Source: JALEFZ01 sp039817415 (GTDB lineage Bacteria > Bacteroidota > Bacteroidia > J057). Taken from it: DNA of 21,172 nucleotides. Under the pieces are notes generated by a model, which saw only the letters and a list, made by a program, of their open reading frames with translations, did no database searches and had not been told where the DNA came from. The stretch is from positions 1 through 21,172 of the forward strand of contig JBCBVV010000075.1 of assembly GCA_039817415.1 (NCBI GenBank), in the 5' to 3' direction. Shown here in pieces: positions 13,987-21,172 of this stretch. Numbering within the stretch: the stretch's first letter is position 1; every line of letters begins with the position of its first letter. The position numbers and the translations under genes were made by a program.

Positions 13987-15279
13987 TTAGTAAAAGTTCA
14001 GTTTTTTGTTAAGATCTATCCACTTGGCCTCCAGCTTCTTTTGGGTCTCCTCAATTTGGATGTTTTCAATGGCTTGGTAGGACTGTTCACGATATCGAGA
14101 ACTGAGGGAGGAGAAGAGACTCAGGTAGGAATCTGTCAATTCGTCAATATCTTCGGCGCTAAGTTCCTTCTTTCTTGAAAGGATAATATCCGAAGGAGCA
14201 TATAGCAGGAAGTTTGCCCTTACCTTTGGAACAAAAAAATATAGTTTCCTGAAAATGGAAGCTCCATTAGATAGATTAGTTCGTCTGGGATCCGCTATGA
14301 AATCGAAATAATATCGATCATATAAGATGATATTTCCTTTTAGCCGCAAAGGGAGTACCTTGATAAGATAGCCCAGTAAATAATCCAGATAATAGTAAGT
14401 AAAGCGAATGGTTGTACTCAGTGTACTTTGGTTATTCCCTTGTCTAGGCAATCCTTCTTTTGCTCTTTGATGGGCTTTATTTTTGCCGTATCTCCATACA
14501 CTAAGTATTGGCAACAGCCCAGGTCTATGTCGTAGTCTAACAACACGCCTTCTGTATTTCTTCTCCAGTAGCTCATGAAAGGAATCTAACAACGTAGATT
14601 TACCTGCTCCATCTACACCACTAAAACTGATCATAGGTGGGAGTTTCTTCCCTTTATCTTTGAATTGGCTCAATCGTCGAACTAATTTATGGAACCATTG
14701 ATTGGGTAGTTCTTTCTCAATCTTGTTCATCTTTTGGTCTAGCCACCTGCTCAATCCTTTGAGGTCGCTACTTTGTATCATTCGAAGGATAGGGCCAGTT
14801 TCAACAAACAGATTACCTTTAGGCTGTATGGTTTCAATGATCTGCTTGGGAGACAAACCATTTAACCTTAGGAAGAGACACTTATAGGTTAAATATTCCT
14901 GTTCAGGAATTCTTTTCCATCCATCTGCTCCTGGTTTTGATAGGTCTAGCAAATAAGAAACATCCACAAATTGTATCCCCTTTACCCTAGCTTCAAATAT
15001 TAGATCTATTTCCAGGTAAGAATGGTCTGGAAAATAAGCCCTTAAGTAAATAACACCTTGATGACGAATCACTTGCCAGTAGGTATCAGGAAAATGTAGT
15101 TCACAAAGGGCTATCCAATTGATTGCATCCTGTTTTTCAATCAGTATGTCTATATCTGCATAGAGAGCCCCCGCCTCTTTGGCAAGACCCAAACATCCAT
15201 AGTTGATCTCTTCGAACAATGAGGGAGCTTGTTTTAAAAAGGTATTTCTACTTGAGTACTTTATGATTGTGGTTTCCAT
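13987..15279 (-). CDS. Nucleotidyltransferase-like/thymidylate-kinase-like fusion protein
   Basis: A 430-residue two-part protein. The N-terminal part (about 1-180) resembles a minimal nucleotidyltransferase: ALYADIDILIE gives Asp42 and Asp44, and YLEIDLIFEA supplies a third acidic residue near position 92. The C-terminal part (about 215-430) is a P-loop kinase similar to thymidylate kinase, with Walker A in ISFSGVDGAGKSTLL (about 219-227), YDRYYFD near 319 matching the DR(Y/F) motif, and a C-terminal LLYAPSDIILSRKKEL segment. True thymidylate kinases are about 200 residues and are usually not in polysaccharide operons, so another phosphate acceptor is more likely. It overlaps the APH-like kinase gene by 19 bp, and the two may act in one step such as phosphorylating a sugar or lipid intermediate. 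The substrate is unknown. Confidence 0.8.
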   Translation of the reverse strand: METTIIKYSSRNTFLKQAPSLFEEINYGCLGLAKEAGALYADIDILIEKQDAINWIALCELHFPDTYWQVIRHQGVIYLRAYFPDHSYLEIDLIFEARVKGIQFVDVSYLLDLSKPGADGWKRIPEQEYLTYKCLFLRLNGLSPKQIIETIQPKGNLFVETGPILRMIQSSDLKGLSRWLDQKMNKIEKELPNQWFHKLVRRLSQFKDKGKKLPPMISFSGVDGAGKSTLLDSFHELLEKKYRRRVVRLRHRPGLLPILSVWRYGKNKAHQRAKEGLPRQGNNQSTLSTTIRFTYYYLDYLLGYLIKVLPLRLKGNIILYDRYYFDFIADPRRTNLSNGASIFRKLYFFVPKVRANFLLYAPSDIILSRKKELSAEDIDELTDSYLSLFSSLSSRYREQSYQAIENIQIEETQKKLEAKWIDLNKKLNFY

Positions 15280-16487
15280 GTTCGTGTAAAATTGTTATAA
15301 GCTTCATGCAGCAAGTCAATAATCCAGTAAGTCTGAACAACATGATCGGTTTCATGGGCATACCGGGCTAGGTAATCGATCCCTATTTTCAATAGGTAGG
15401 CAAGATGATAGGTACGCCAGCTCTGATCATGATAGTTGAGCCACCCTCGAATCAAGGGAGTATCTTGAAAGGCAGATACTTGTGCGTGGATTTTTTGAAA
15501 TGGAATCCTAGATAAAAGGATCCCCTTTTGATAATGAAAGTGAAACAGGTCATACCAAGCTGTATGCATACCAGCCATTTCAAAGTCATAGAGATATAAT
15601 TCTTGGCGGTTCTGGTACATATTCCATGGCGTAAAATCACCATGGGAAAACATAAATTGTAGATGATCTGCCTCTGTTAACTCTTCAAACAGGATATCCC
15701 ATGCGGACAATACTTCGTTAATTTGCTGTTGGTTAAAGTTGGACCGAAAATGAGATATATCAATAGTTGTCCTCTTCTTGGACAGTTCCTTCAGAAAATG
15801 AACTTTAAGGTTGATTGACTCTTCCTCTGTAGATGAACAAAAAGTGGATAGCCAATCTAGCGCAGGGTTAGGAAACGAGCTTATCCTATCAATACGTCTG
15901 GGTTTGACATTGGAGAGAAGGATGCCTTCTAAGTGAGGATTTTTCTCTGCTTTAGGTATATGTATACTCTTGGGTAACTGATCATAAATGGCTTGGCAAA
16001 CTTGAAGTTCATTATCAAGCTTCTGAACAGTTTCAGGCGAGCAAGGGACTTTTAGAAAATATTGAGCTTTCCCCTTTGTGCCTAGGGCAAAAACTCCCTT
16101 TCTCATGTTCCCAGGTGTGCCAGTAAAAAGGGCCCAATCAGTAAGATTTCTATGAGCCATTAAATTTTTCAAAGGCGAAAGGAAATAATCAGGCAATATT
16201 TGATGAGAAATTATATTAGGAACTAAAGCAGGTGTATAAGTCCCTACACGAAGGGCTGATTTTAAAAATCTTCCTCTGATGGTATTGGGGTTATAGAGAG
16301 AAAGAAATATTCGCCCTTCAGAACCCATCGGAAATAACCAACGGATTCCACCTTTTGGGTCTCTAACCACATGGTAATGGGTTAGATCAGTATCCAAGTC
16401 TGTACAGTTCTCCACGCCAAATAAGCGCTTAAGCAAGGCACGTTCTGTGTCCTGATATTCTTTTCTCTTCTGTATGTTACTGACCAT
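15261..16487 (-). CDS. Aminoglycoside-phosphotransferase-like kinase in the polysaccharide operon
   Basis: A 408-residue protein whose C-terminal half has the APH/choline-kinase active site. FSHGDFTPWN (about 279-288) provides the catalytic Asp and the Asn, and LYLYDFEMAG (about 295-304) the metal-binding Asp. The N-lobe has KAQYFLKVPCS with the probable ATP-binding Lys and LDNELQV with its Glu partner. The first 130 residues are family-specific and unassigned. An antibiotic-resistance role is unlikely given its place between the polymerase and the thymidylate-kinase-like gene. Phosphorylation of a sugar, lipid carrier or polymer end is more plausible, but the substrate cannot be read from sequence. 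The start overlaps the polymerase stop by 11 bp. Confidence 0.82.
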   Translation of the reverse strand: MVSNIQKRKEYQDTERALLKRLFGVENCTDLDTDLTHYHVVRDPKGGIRWLFPMGSEGRIFLSLYNPNTIRGRFLKSALRVGTYTPALVPNIISHQILPDYFLSPLKNLMAHRNLTDWALFTGTPGNMRKGVFALGTKGKAQYFLKVPCSPETVQKLDNELQVCQAIYDQLPKSIHIPKAEKNPHLEGILLSNVKPRRIDRISSFPNPALDWLSTFCSSTEEESINLKVHFLKELSKKRTTIDISHFRSNFNQQQINEVLSAWDILFEELTEADHLQFMFSHGDFTPWNMYQNRQELYLYDFEMAGMHTAWYDLFHFHYQKGILLSRIPFQKIHAQVSAFQDTPLIRGWLNYHDQSWRTYHLAYLLKIGIDYLARYAHETDHVVQTYWIIDLLHEAYNNFTRTWKPQS

Positions 16488-17748
16488 AAATCCTTTTCCT
16501 TTGAAGGCCTACCCCCCAGATAATAAATAGGTAAAACATGATTCCGTAATTGGTCTCACCCCAAATTCCAAATTCAGTCAATGAGTTGATAATGAGGGGT
16601 ATGAGCATCGCAAAAAATAGAATGGGTAGGACGGAGTTGGATAATCTGAGCTTGAATATTCCCCGTATGGTTAGTGCCATTTGGATCAAAATTATACTGA
16701 TCCCTAACAAGCCAAGGTTGAGTAATACCTGCAAAAAAGTGTTATGGGGCATGGCTCCTGCGTATGAGTGAACGGCAGCAAATTTATCCAGCTCGTCGAT
16801 CCGCATGAATCCATATCCCAATAGAGGCTTTCTTGGAACATTGTAAACAATCAAGTCCTCCCAGAAAGGAAGTCTACCGGTCATATTACTTACCTCCTCT
16901 ACATCCCCTTCCTTGAGAAAAACCTCATTGAAAACAAAAGGACCTATAAATATCCCAAGCATTATGGCAGCAATGATTATTTCCTTCTTTCCATATTTTA
17001 GAAGGTAGTAGCCCGAAAGAAGGACAAACGAAATCATGGAAGACCTAGAGGATGTCAGGAATAGGCTATATAAAAGGATTATCCCTATGAAAGCTTTAGC
17101 ATACGTAGGTTTTTGATGAGAAATATCCATCCCAAGCCCTGCTAAGCCTACGACAATAAGCATCCCCAATTCGTTGGGGTTAATAAAGAATCCACCCAGC
17201 CTGCTTACATTGCCTCCATGAGTACTTCTCATGAATGTATCAGGATTGACGATACTCCCGATCAGGATACCCAAAACGTTGATGAAGGCTCCTATCCATA
17301 AAACCCTGGCAAAAGTTATGGCCGAACCCTCATCTTCATGCGGTAGATACAAACACATTTTCATGAAGGCGAAGGCAAAAACCATGGTTTCAATGTCCAT
17401 GAACAGTTGGAGGAATGAAACCTCAAAACTAGAAGTCCAGGCTAAAGATGCGGCACCAAGCCATAGATAGACCCCATAAAACAAAGGGGGAAGCAATTGA
17501 CGTACTTTCGTGAAGTCTGGGTGGATTCTGAGTTCTTTGACAAGGTAGGGAAGGTAAAAGGTCAAGATGGTTATCAGTATACGGCCTCCAAATTTGTAAA
17601 TCCGTGTGATAACGACTGACTCTGACACCATAAAGTAGGTACTTATCCTGATCGCTAGAATAATGACCAGCCATATGAACAAAGCCTTTTGGGCTTTATC
17701 AGATGGGCCAATTTCATTGGGATCGATATGTTCCTTAAAAGTGTTCAT
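16477..17748 (-). CDS. O-antigen ligase/Wzy-like polysaccharide polymerase
   Basis: A 423-residue inner-membrane protein with about ten to twelve hydrophobic segments. It has the Wzy_C/O-antigen-ligase pattern: a central FFINPNELGMLIVVGLAG with LFLTSSRSSMISFVLL, and a large periplasmic loop containing TGRLPFWEDLI, PLLGYGF and MPHNTFLQVLLNLGLLG. In Wzx/Wzy pathways this family polymerises lipid-linked repeat units; in LPS synthesis it ligates the polymer to lipid A. Next to the flippase and the Wzz-like gene, polymerase is the better call. The start is 7 bp after the flippase-glycosyltransferase stop, and the end overlaps the kinase gene by 11 bp. I see no truncation. Confidence 0.88.
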   Translation of the reverse strand: MNTFKEHIDPNEIGPSDKAQKALFIWLVIILAIRISTYFMVSESVVITRIYKFGGRILITILTFYLPYLVKELRIHPDFTKVRQLLPPLFYGVYLWLGAASLAWTSSFEVSFLQLFMDIETMVFAFAFMKMCLYLPHEDEGSAITFARVLWIGAFINVLGILIGSIVNPDTFMRSTHGGNVSRLGGFFINPNELGMLIVVGLAGLGMDISHQKPTYAKAFIGIILLYSLFLTSSRSSMISFVLLSGYYLLKYGKKEIIIAAIMLGIFIGPFVFNEVFLKEGDVEEVSNMTGRLPFWEDLIVYNVPRKPLLGYGFMRIDELDKFAAVHSYAGAMPHNTFLQVLLNLGLLGISIILIQMALTIRGIFKLRLSNSVLPILFFAMLIPLIINSLTEFGIWGETNYGIMFYLFIIWGVGLQRKRIYGQ

Positions 17749-17755
17749 CGATTCG

Positions 17756-20227
17756 TTATTGCTTCATGCGAAGCGCTGTATGTTTAGGCTCTTTGAAAAA
17801 AAGCTGGTCAATCTCATCCTGAGTAGGGAGAGGAGTTTTATATAATTCGCGACTGATGTCTGCTATTCTGTCCCAGTTGTAGAACCAAGCAATATCCTTT
17901 CGTTGCCGTTTGGCCTTTCGATCATCCTTTTCTGCCAAGAGTTCGAGTTCGAGAGCATGAAATGCCTCGGTGAGATATGATTGTTCAACAGCCTCAATCA
18001 AAACGCCTCTTTTCCATTTCTGGATCAATGGGCCGAAGTTTGTGGCCTTGCTGATAATACATGGTAAACCCATCGCCGCTGCCTCTAACACACCTGTTGG
18101 AAAGCCCTCTGAGTGTGAGGGATGGACAAAGGCATGAGACTGACTGAGGAGTTCAAACTTTTCTTCTCCATATTTCGGTCCCCAAAAATGAATGTCTTCC
18201 TTATAGCCTCCATGTGAAGCGAGTTTTTCAAGCATGGCTCTGTCAGGGCCATCCCCTATGATCCAAAGTTTTCCCGTTCCGCCCAACTGTAAATATTGGT
18301 TGAATCCAGCAATCACGATGTCTATGGCCTTGTAGTGATTGATGAGTCTTCCACAATAGGTGAATATCGGTCCTTCAGAGGAGAGTGATGGCCTGTGCAG
18401 GGCAGGAATTTCATCAATATTTTGTCCGTTGGATAAGAGTCGTTTCTGGGAAACTTTCATGATTTGATCAAATGCCCCAAATTGGTTCGGACCTAAGAAT
18501 TGTAGGCAATGGGCTTTTTGAATAATGCGCTTTTCAAACAAATTGAAATAGATTTTTTTCTTCAGTCCATTATATCTCAGGGCCACCGGACTAAAGGCCC
18601 CATGTGGACAGTATATATAGCTTATCCCATGCTTTTTTAGCCATTGGCTGAGCGTATAAAACTCAGGAATGAAAGCACCATGAATATGAAAAACTACTCC
18701 TCGATCTTTCGCTTCTCGAACAGCTATTTTCAATTGGTGATCCAGCTTAAATCCTTTTTTTGCTTGAAAGAGTCTCAACTGGTAAGGTCGTTCCTCAATG
18801 GGCAAATTAGGTGTGGGGGTAATACCCCATAATTCCACATGTAGGCCAAGTTTGGTTTGGGCTAAAGCGAGGTTATGTGCAACCTTACTTACCCCATTCA
18901 TACGTTCTTTTCTGGCTTTACCGAGGATAATATGTATGATGGTCATTTCTTCTTGTTTAGAAGGTAAGAGTGATGCAGAATAGAGGGTATTTTTATTATC
19001 TCTAAATAACATTAAAGTGAAATATAATATCATTATTAGTTGAGAAGCTGCCATCCCTCCAATTACACCTTGCCATTCGTAGTTCTTGACAAGGAATTCT
19101 GCTGAAGCCACACAGAATACTGAACTGATGATATAAGCAAAGAAGAGATGGCGATGATTTCCTGTAGCCCTAATAAGAAACCTTAAAGGGTAACCAATCA
19201 TGATGATGAAATAGAGTGCACAAAAACCTGAAATTAAGTGGTAAAATGTATGCGTATTGCCTTCATATATCCATTCTACGATGAAAGGACTTACTGCGTA
19301 AATAATTACACATATGGAAAAATAAGCTCCCAAAAGGGGGAGTGTCAGTTTTTTTATAAAACTTATGTGAGTCCTTTTTCCCTTGACTATCCCTTCGGAT
19401 AACTTGATCGGAACAATACTTTCCATGGTCAGGAAAAGAATGTTGAAGCCCCCCATAAAGCTTTGGGCCAGCCTAAGAGCACCGATTAAGGCATCTCCAA
19501 AGAGTACCCCTGCCGAAACAAGGTATAGGTTTCCCGAGAAAAATTGAACGAAATGTTGACTTACCATCCATACGCCTTTTTCCCCTAGAAGTTTTACGCC
19601 ATCTAGGTATTGAGGGAAAGAAATTCTCGCCCATTTACGGGATAGGAGTCCAATGATTGTGGAAAGTGCCAGGCAGAACGAATGAGTGAGGATGTACCCG
19701 GTTAGGCTAAATGATGGCAGAATGAAGGCAAAAACCAAAGAAGCTAATGGTAGACCATAAGCAATTGTATCTAGAAATAGGGCTTGATTTCCTTTCTGGT
19801 CTATGAGAGCTATCCGTCTGGCAAAATCTTGAGCGAGCCAAGTGCTTCCATAACATAGGATTAACCAATGGGGAATATCCAACTTAGGTCCAAAAGCTGC
19901 TAGTAGAATAGCTGCTAAACAGATTGTTAGAAAATTCAATATCCCTTCAGTGATCAATGAGGTAGAAAATAAGTTAGTTTTATCTCCTTCCTTGATCTGA
20001 TGAAGGCTATCCATCAGCGGCATGTGAATCAAGGCATATTGAAGCCCATGCATGAAACTGATACCTAACCAAATCCAAACATAAAGTCCATATTGATCTA
20101 GCCCAAATATCTTGGTAAGCAAAATGCCTGAAAGAAATCCATACCCACTCACTAGCATTTGGTCCATGCCGATAAACAGATAATCCATCTGTTGTTTTAG
20201 CTTATGTATAATTGCTTTCATCTTCAT
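17756..20227 (-). CDS. Wzx-like flippase fused to a GT4 glycosyltransferase
   Basis: An 823-residue fusion. Residues 1-425 are a polysaccharide flippase of the MATE/Wzx group with about twelve membrane helices (start YGFLSGILLTKIFGLDQYGLY; late RFLIRATGNHRHLFFAY). After a linker of under 20 residues (ending LLPSKQEE), a full GT4 enzyme starts at Met428: MTIIHIILGKARKERMNGVS, then FTYCGRLINHYKAIDIVI, and E-x7-E in EGFPTGVLEAAAMGLPCI. Flippase and glycosyltransferase are normally separate genes of just these two sizes. The frame is continuous across the joint. The fusion would hold a glycosyltransferase on the cytosolic face beside the channel, coupling the last sugar addition to flipping. The start overlaps the Wzz-like gene by ATGA. 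The final segment FKEPKHTALRMKQ extends beyond the usual domain. Confidence 0.9.
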   Translation of the reverse strand: MKMKAIIHKLKQQMDYLFIGMDQMLVSGYGFLSGILLTKIFGLDQYGLYVWIWLGISFMHGLQYALIHMPLMDSLHQIKEGDKTNLFSTSLITEGILNFLTICLAAILLAAFGPKLDIPHWLILCYGSTWLAQDFARRIALIDQKGNQALFLDTIAYGLPLASLVFAFILPSFSLTGYILTHSFCLALSTIIGLLSRKWARISFPQYLDGVKLLGEKGVWMVSQHFVQFFSGNLYLVSAGVLFGDALIGALRLAQSFMGGFNILFLTMESIVPIKLSEGIVKGKRTHISFIKKLTLPLLGAYFSICVIIYAVSPFIVEWIYEGNTHTFYHLISGFCALYFIIMIGYPLRFLIRATGNHRHLFFAYIISSVFCVASAEFLVKNYEWQGVIGGMAASQLIMILYFTLMLFRDNKNTLYSASLLPSKQEEMTIIHIILGKARKERMNGVSKVAHNLALAQTKLGLHVELWGITPTPNLPIEERPYQLRLFQAKKGFKLDHQLKIAVREAKDRGVVFHIHGAFIPEFYTLSQWLKKHGISYIYCPHGAFSPVALRYNGLKKKIYFNLFEKRIIQKAHCLQFLGPNQFGAFDQIMKVSQKRLLSNGQNIDEIPALHRPSLSSEGPIFTYCGRLINHYKAIDIVIAGFNQYLQLGGTGKLWIIGDGPDRAMLEKLASHGGYKEDIHFWGPKYGEEKFELLSQSHAFVHPSHSEGFPTGVLEAAAMGLPCIISKATNFGPLIQKWKRGVLIEAVEQSYLTEAFHALELELLAEKDDRKAKRQRKDIAWFYNWDRIADISRELYKTPLPTQDEIDQLFFKEPKHTALRMKQ
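18944..18958 (-). promoter_or_regulatory. Possible internal translation start of the glycosyltransferase half
   Basis: On the minus strand AACAAGAAGAAATG places a purine-rich run right before the ATG of Met428, where a free-standing glycosyltransferase of 396 residues would begin. It could allow separate translation of the enzyme half or be a relic of the unfused gene. Bacteroidota rarely depend on Shine-Dalgarno pairing, so the weight is low. Confidence 0.25.
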
Positions 20228-21172
20228 TTTTTGATGGTTCTGAGCTTCCTCTCAATGAATTTCAGCTTTCTTTTAAGAGAATCTGTATTGCCCAATTGGT
20301 ACCATGGAGTAGAAAAGTAGAGATATCTCACAGCTTCTAGTCCCATTTCATCCAACCTCTTGTCAATTCTCTCTAGTTGGTCTAATTCGCTAATAGATTC
20401 TCTTACAATCAAGAGGTTCAGCTTTCCCTCTGAAAACATGGTGTAGTGAGCCAGATTTTCTTCAAGTTCAGGCAAAGAGAGTAATACTTGATCGTAAGCG
20501 TTCAATAGGGCAGGTAAATGCTTCTTCAACTCCTGGTAAATAAGGAGTGGCTGTGTTTTTTTGACCAGACTTTCCAGGCAGACCTCTTGGAGTTTTCCAT
20601 CTCTAGCCTTTTTGGCTAGTGTGTTCCAACGTGTAGGATAGGCTCTTTGGTTTTTTTCCCTTTGATTGTAAGTCAAGAGAAGCACGGATGAGCCTAATTG
20701 CGTGAGATGATTACCTAAAGATCTTGTGAAATTATCCTTCTCATAGTTTCGATCACAGGAAGAAATAGGAATGAATCTTGGTTGGTCGTCCAGTTGAATC
20801 CTAACAGCAAGATCTCCAATCTCTTTATCAATCTTGGGTTCCTCATCTCTAAATGGTTGCGTAAACTGGAAAAAAATTCTTCCCTTCAGCGACTTAAGCT
20901 GACTCACAGAATAAACTCTTCGCACAAAAAATTGTCTGAGGAAAATTATAAAGAATCCTAAACTTAGCCCTAAGAATATAAAAACGCCTACGATAAGAAG
21001 TCTTCTTCCAAAAATGGGACTCTGCAGTTTGGCAGCTGAATGAAGTACCTGATGTAAGGTGATGGTTGAAGCCAATTGAATCTCAGATTCTATTTCTCTT
21101 TTTATCAATAAATTATAAGCCTCTTTTTTGGCAGCAAATTGCCTTTGCATCATATTTAAATTCCTTTCTACA
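20224..21172 (-). CDS. Wzz-like polysaccharide co-polymerase with a degenerate tyrosine-kinase domain (partial, 5' end outside window)
   Basis: The frame stays open to the right edge beyond the ATG at 21153 (residues VERNLN precede it), so this is the C-terminal part of a longer gene. The first segment, QRQFAAKKEAYNLLIKREIE followed by SEIQLASTITL, is the periplasmic coiled-coil end of a Wzz/GNVR chain-length protein. The second membrane helix is LLIVGVFIFLGLSLGFFIIF. The remainder has the layout of a BY-kinase: RVYSVSQLKSLKGRIFFQF before the domain, then FIPISSCDRNYEKDNFTRSL where Walker A should be, and SSVLLLTYNQRE at Walker A'. The Walker A glycines are replaced (NYEKD instead of GEGKT), the Walker A' Asp is missing and no Tyr-rich tail exists, so kinase activity is unlikely. 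Its probable role is polymer length control with the polymerase. The stop overlaps the flippase start by ATGA. Confidence 0.85.
   Translation of the reverse strand, partial: VERNLNMMQRQFAAKKEAYNLLIKREIESEIQLASTITLHQVLHSAAKLQSPIFGRRLLIVGVFIFLGLSLGFFIIFLRQFFVRRVYSVSQLKSLKGRIFFQFTQPFRDEEPKIDKEIGDLAVRIQLDDQPRFIPISSCDRNYEKDNFTRSLGNHLTQLGSSVLLLTYNQREKNQRAYPTRWNTLAKKARDGKLQEVCLESLVKKTQPLLIYQELKKHLPALLNAYDQVLLSLPELEENLAHYTMFSEGKLNLLIVRESISELDQLERIDKRLDEMGLEAVRYLYFSTPWYQLGNTDSLKRKLKFIERKLRTIKK

Noticed and set aside
15261..16487. Antibiotic-resistance aminoglycoside phosphotransferase
   Set aside because: Only the catalytic motifs match. The first 130 residues and the operon position between the polymerase and the other kinase argue for a polysaccharide-related substrate.

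Overview
The window reads as part of a Bacteroidota chromosome, most likely Cytophagales. The evidence is AT-rich DNA, a type IX secretion (T9SS) type B cargo protein next to a PorP/SprF-family protein, genes without clear Shine-Dalgarno sequences, and peptide precursors with the short GG-type leader typical of this phylum. All 16 clear protein genes lie on the minus strand, so the biological reading order runs from the right edge to the left edge. No tRNA, rRNA, transposase or CRISPR array was seen.

Right and centre (21172 to 5759): a surface or exopolysaccharide operon. In transcription order it has the 3' part of a Wzz-like chain-length protein with a decayed tyrosine-kinase domain (gene cut by the window edge), a Wzx flippase fused in frame to a GT4 glycosyltransferase, a Wzy/O-antigen-ligase-like polymerase, an aminoglycoside-phosphotransferase-like kinase, a nucleotidyltransferase-like/thymidylate-kinase-like fusion, a hexapeptide acyltransferase, two GT4 glycosyltransferases and a DUF1972-type glycosyltransferase. 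Then, still joined by ATGA overlaps, come a secreted NHL beta-propeller/PKD protein with a type B T9SS sorting domain and a PorP/SprF-TSP3-OmpA fusion. Genes overlap or sit 2-21 bp apart throughout, and a 17-bp perfect hairpin follows the last one. No initiating sugar transferase, Wza-like exporter or sugar-nucleotide synthesis gene is visible, so the locus should continue to the right.

A 670-bp gap (5089-5758) separates the two systems. It holds the hairpin, an AT-rich block that may contain a promoter, and only weak short ORFs.

Left (5088 to 63): a compact peptide-export locus. In order it has a C39 peptidase-ABC transporter, an HlyD-type adaptor, a small helix-turn-helix protein and four small precursor-like peptides. 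All four peptides have a short amphipathic leader ending in I/V-Y/W-G-G. Three of the four predicted cores carry a Cys-Trp-Thr motif five residues after the GG. No modification enzyme and no TolC-like protein is present, so the products are either unmodified or disulfide-bonded peptides, or the missing genes lie further left. Two oddities stand out. The helix-turn-helix protein itself carries a precursor-like KIYGG site followed by a 26-residue tail. The second precursor gene appears to be one adenine short just after its ATG, so it is open only from a non-canonical TTG.

This left-hand peptide system is the best candidate for something undescribed. The co-transcription of a T9SS surface protein with polysaccharide assembly genes is the second.
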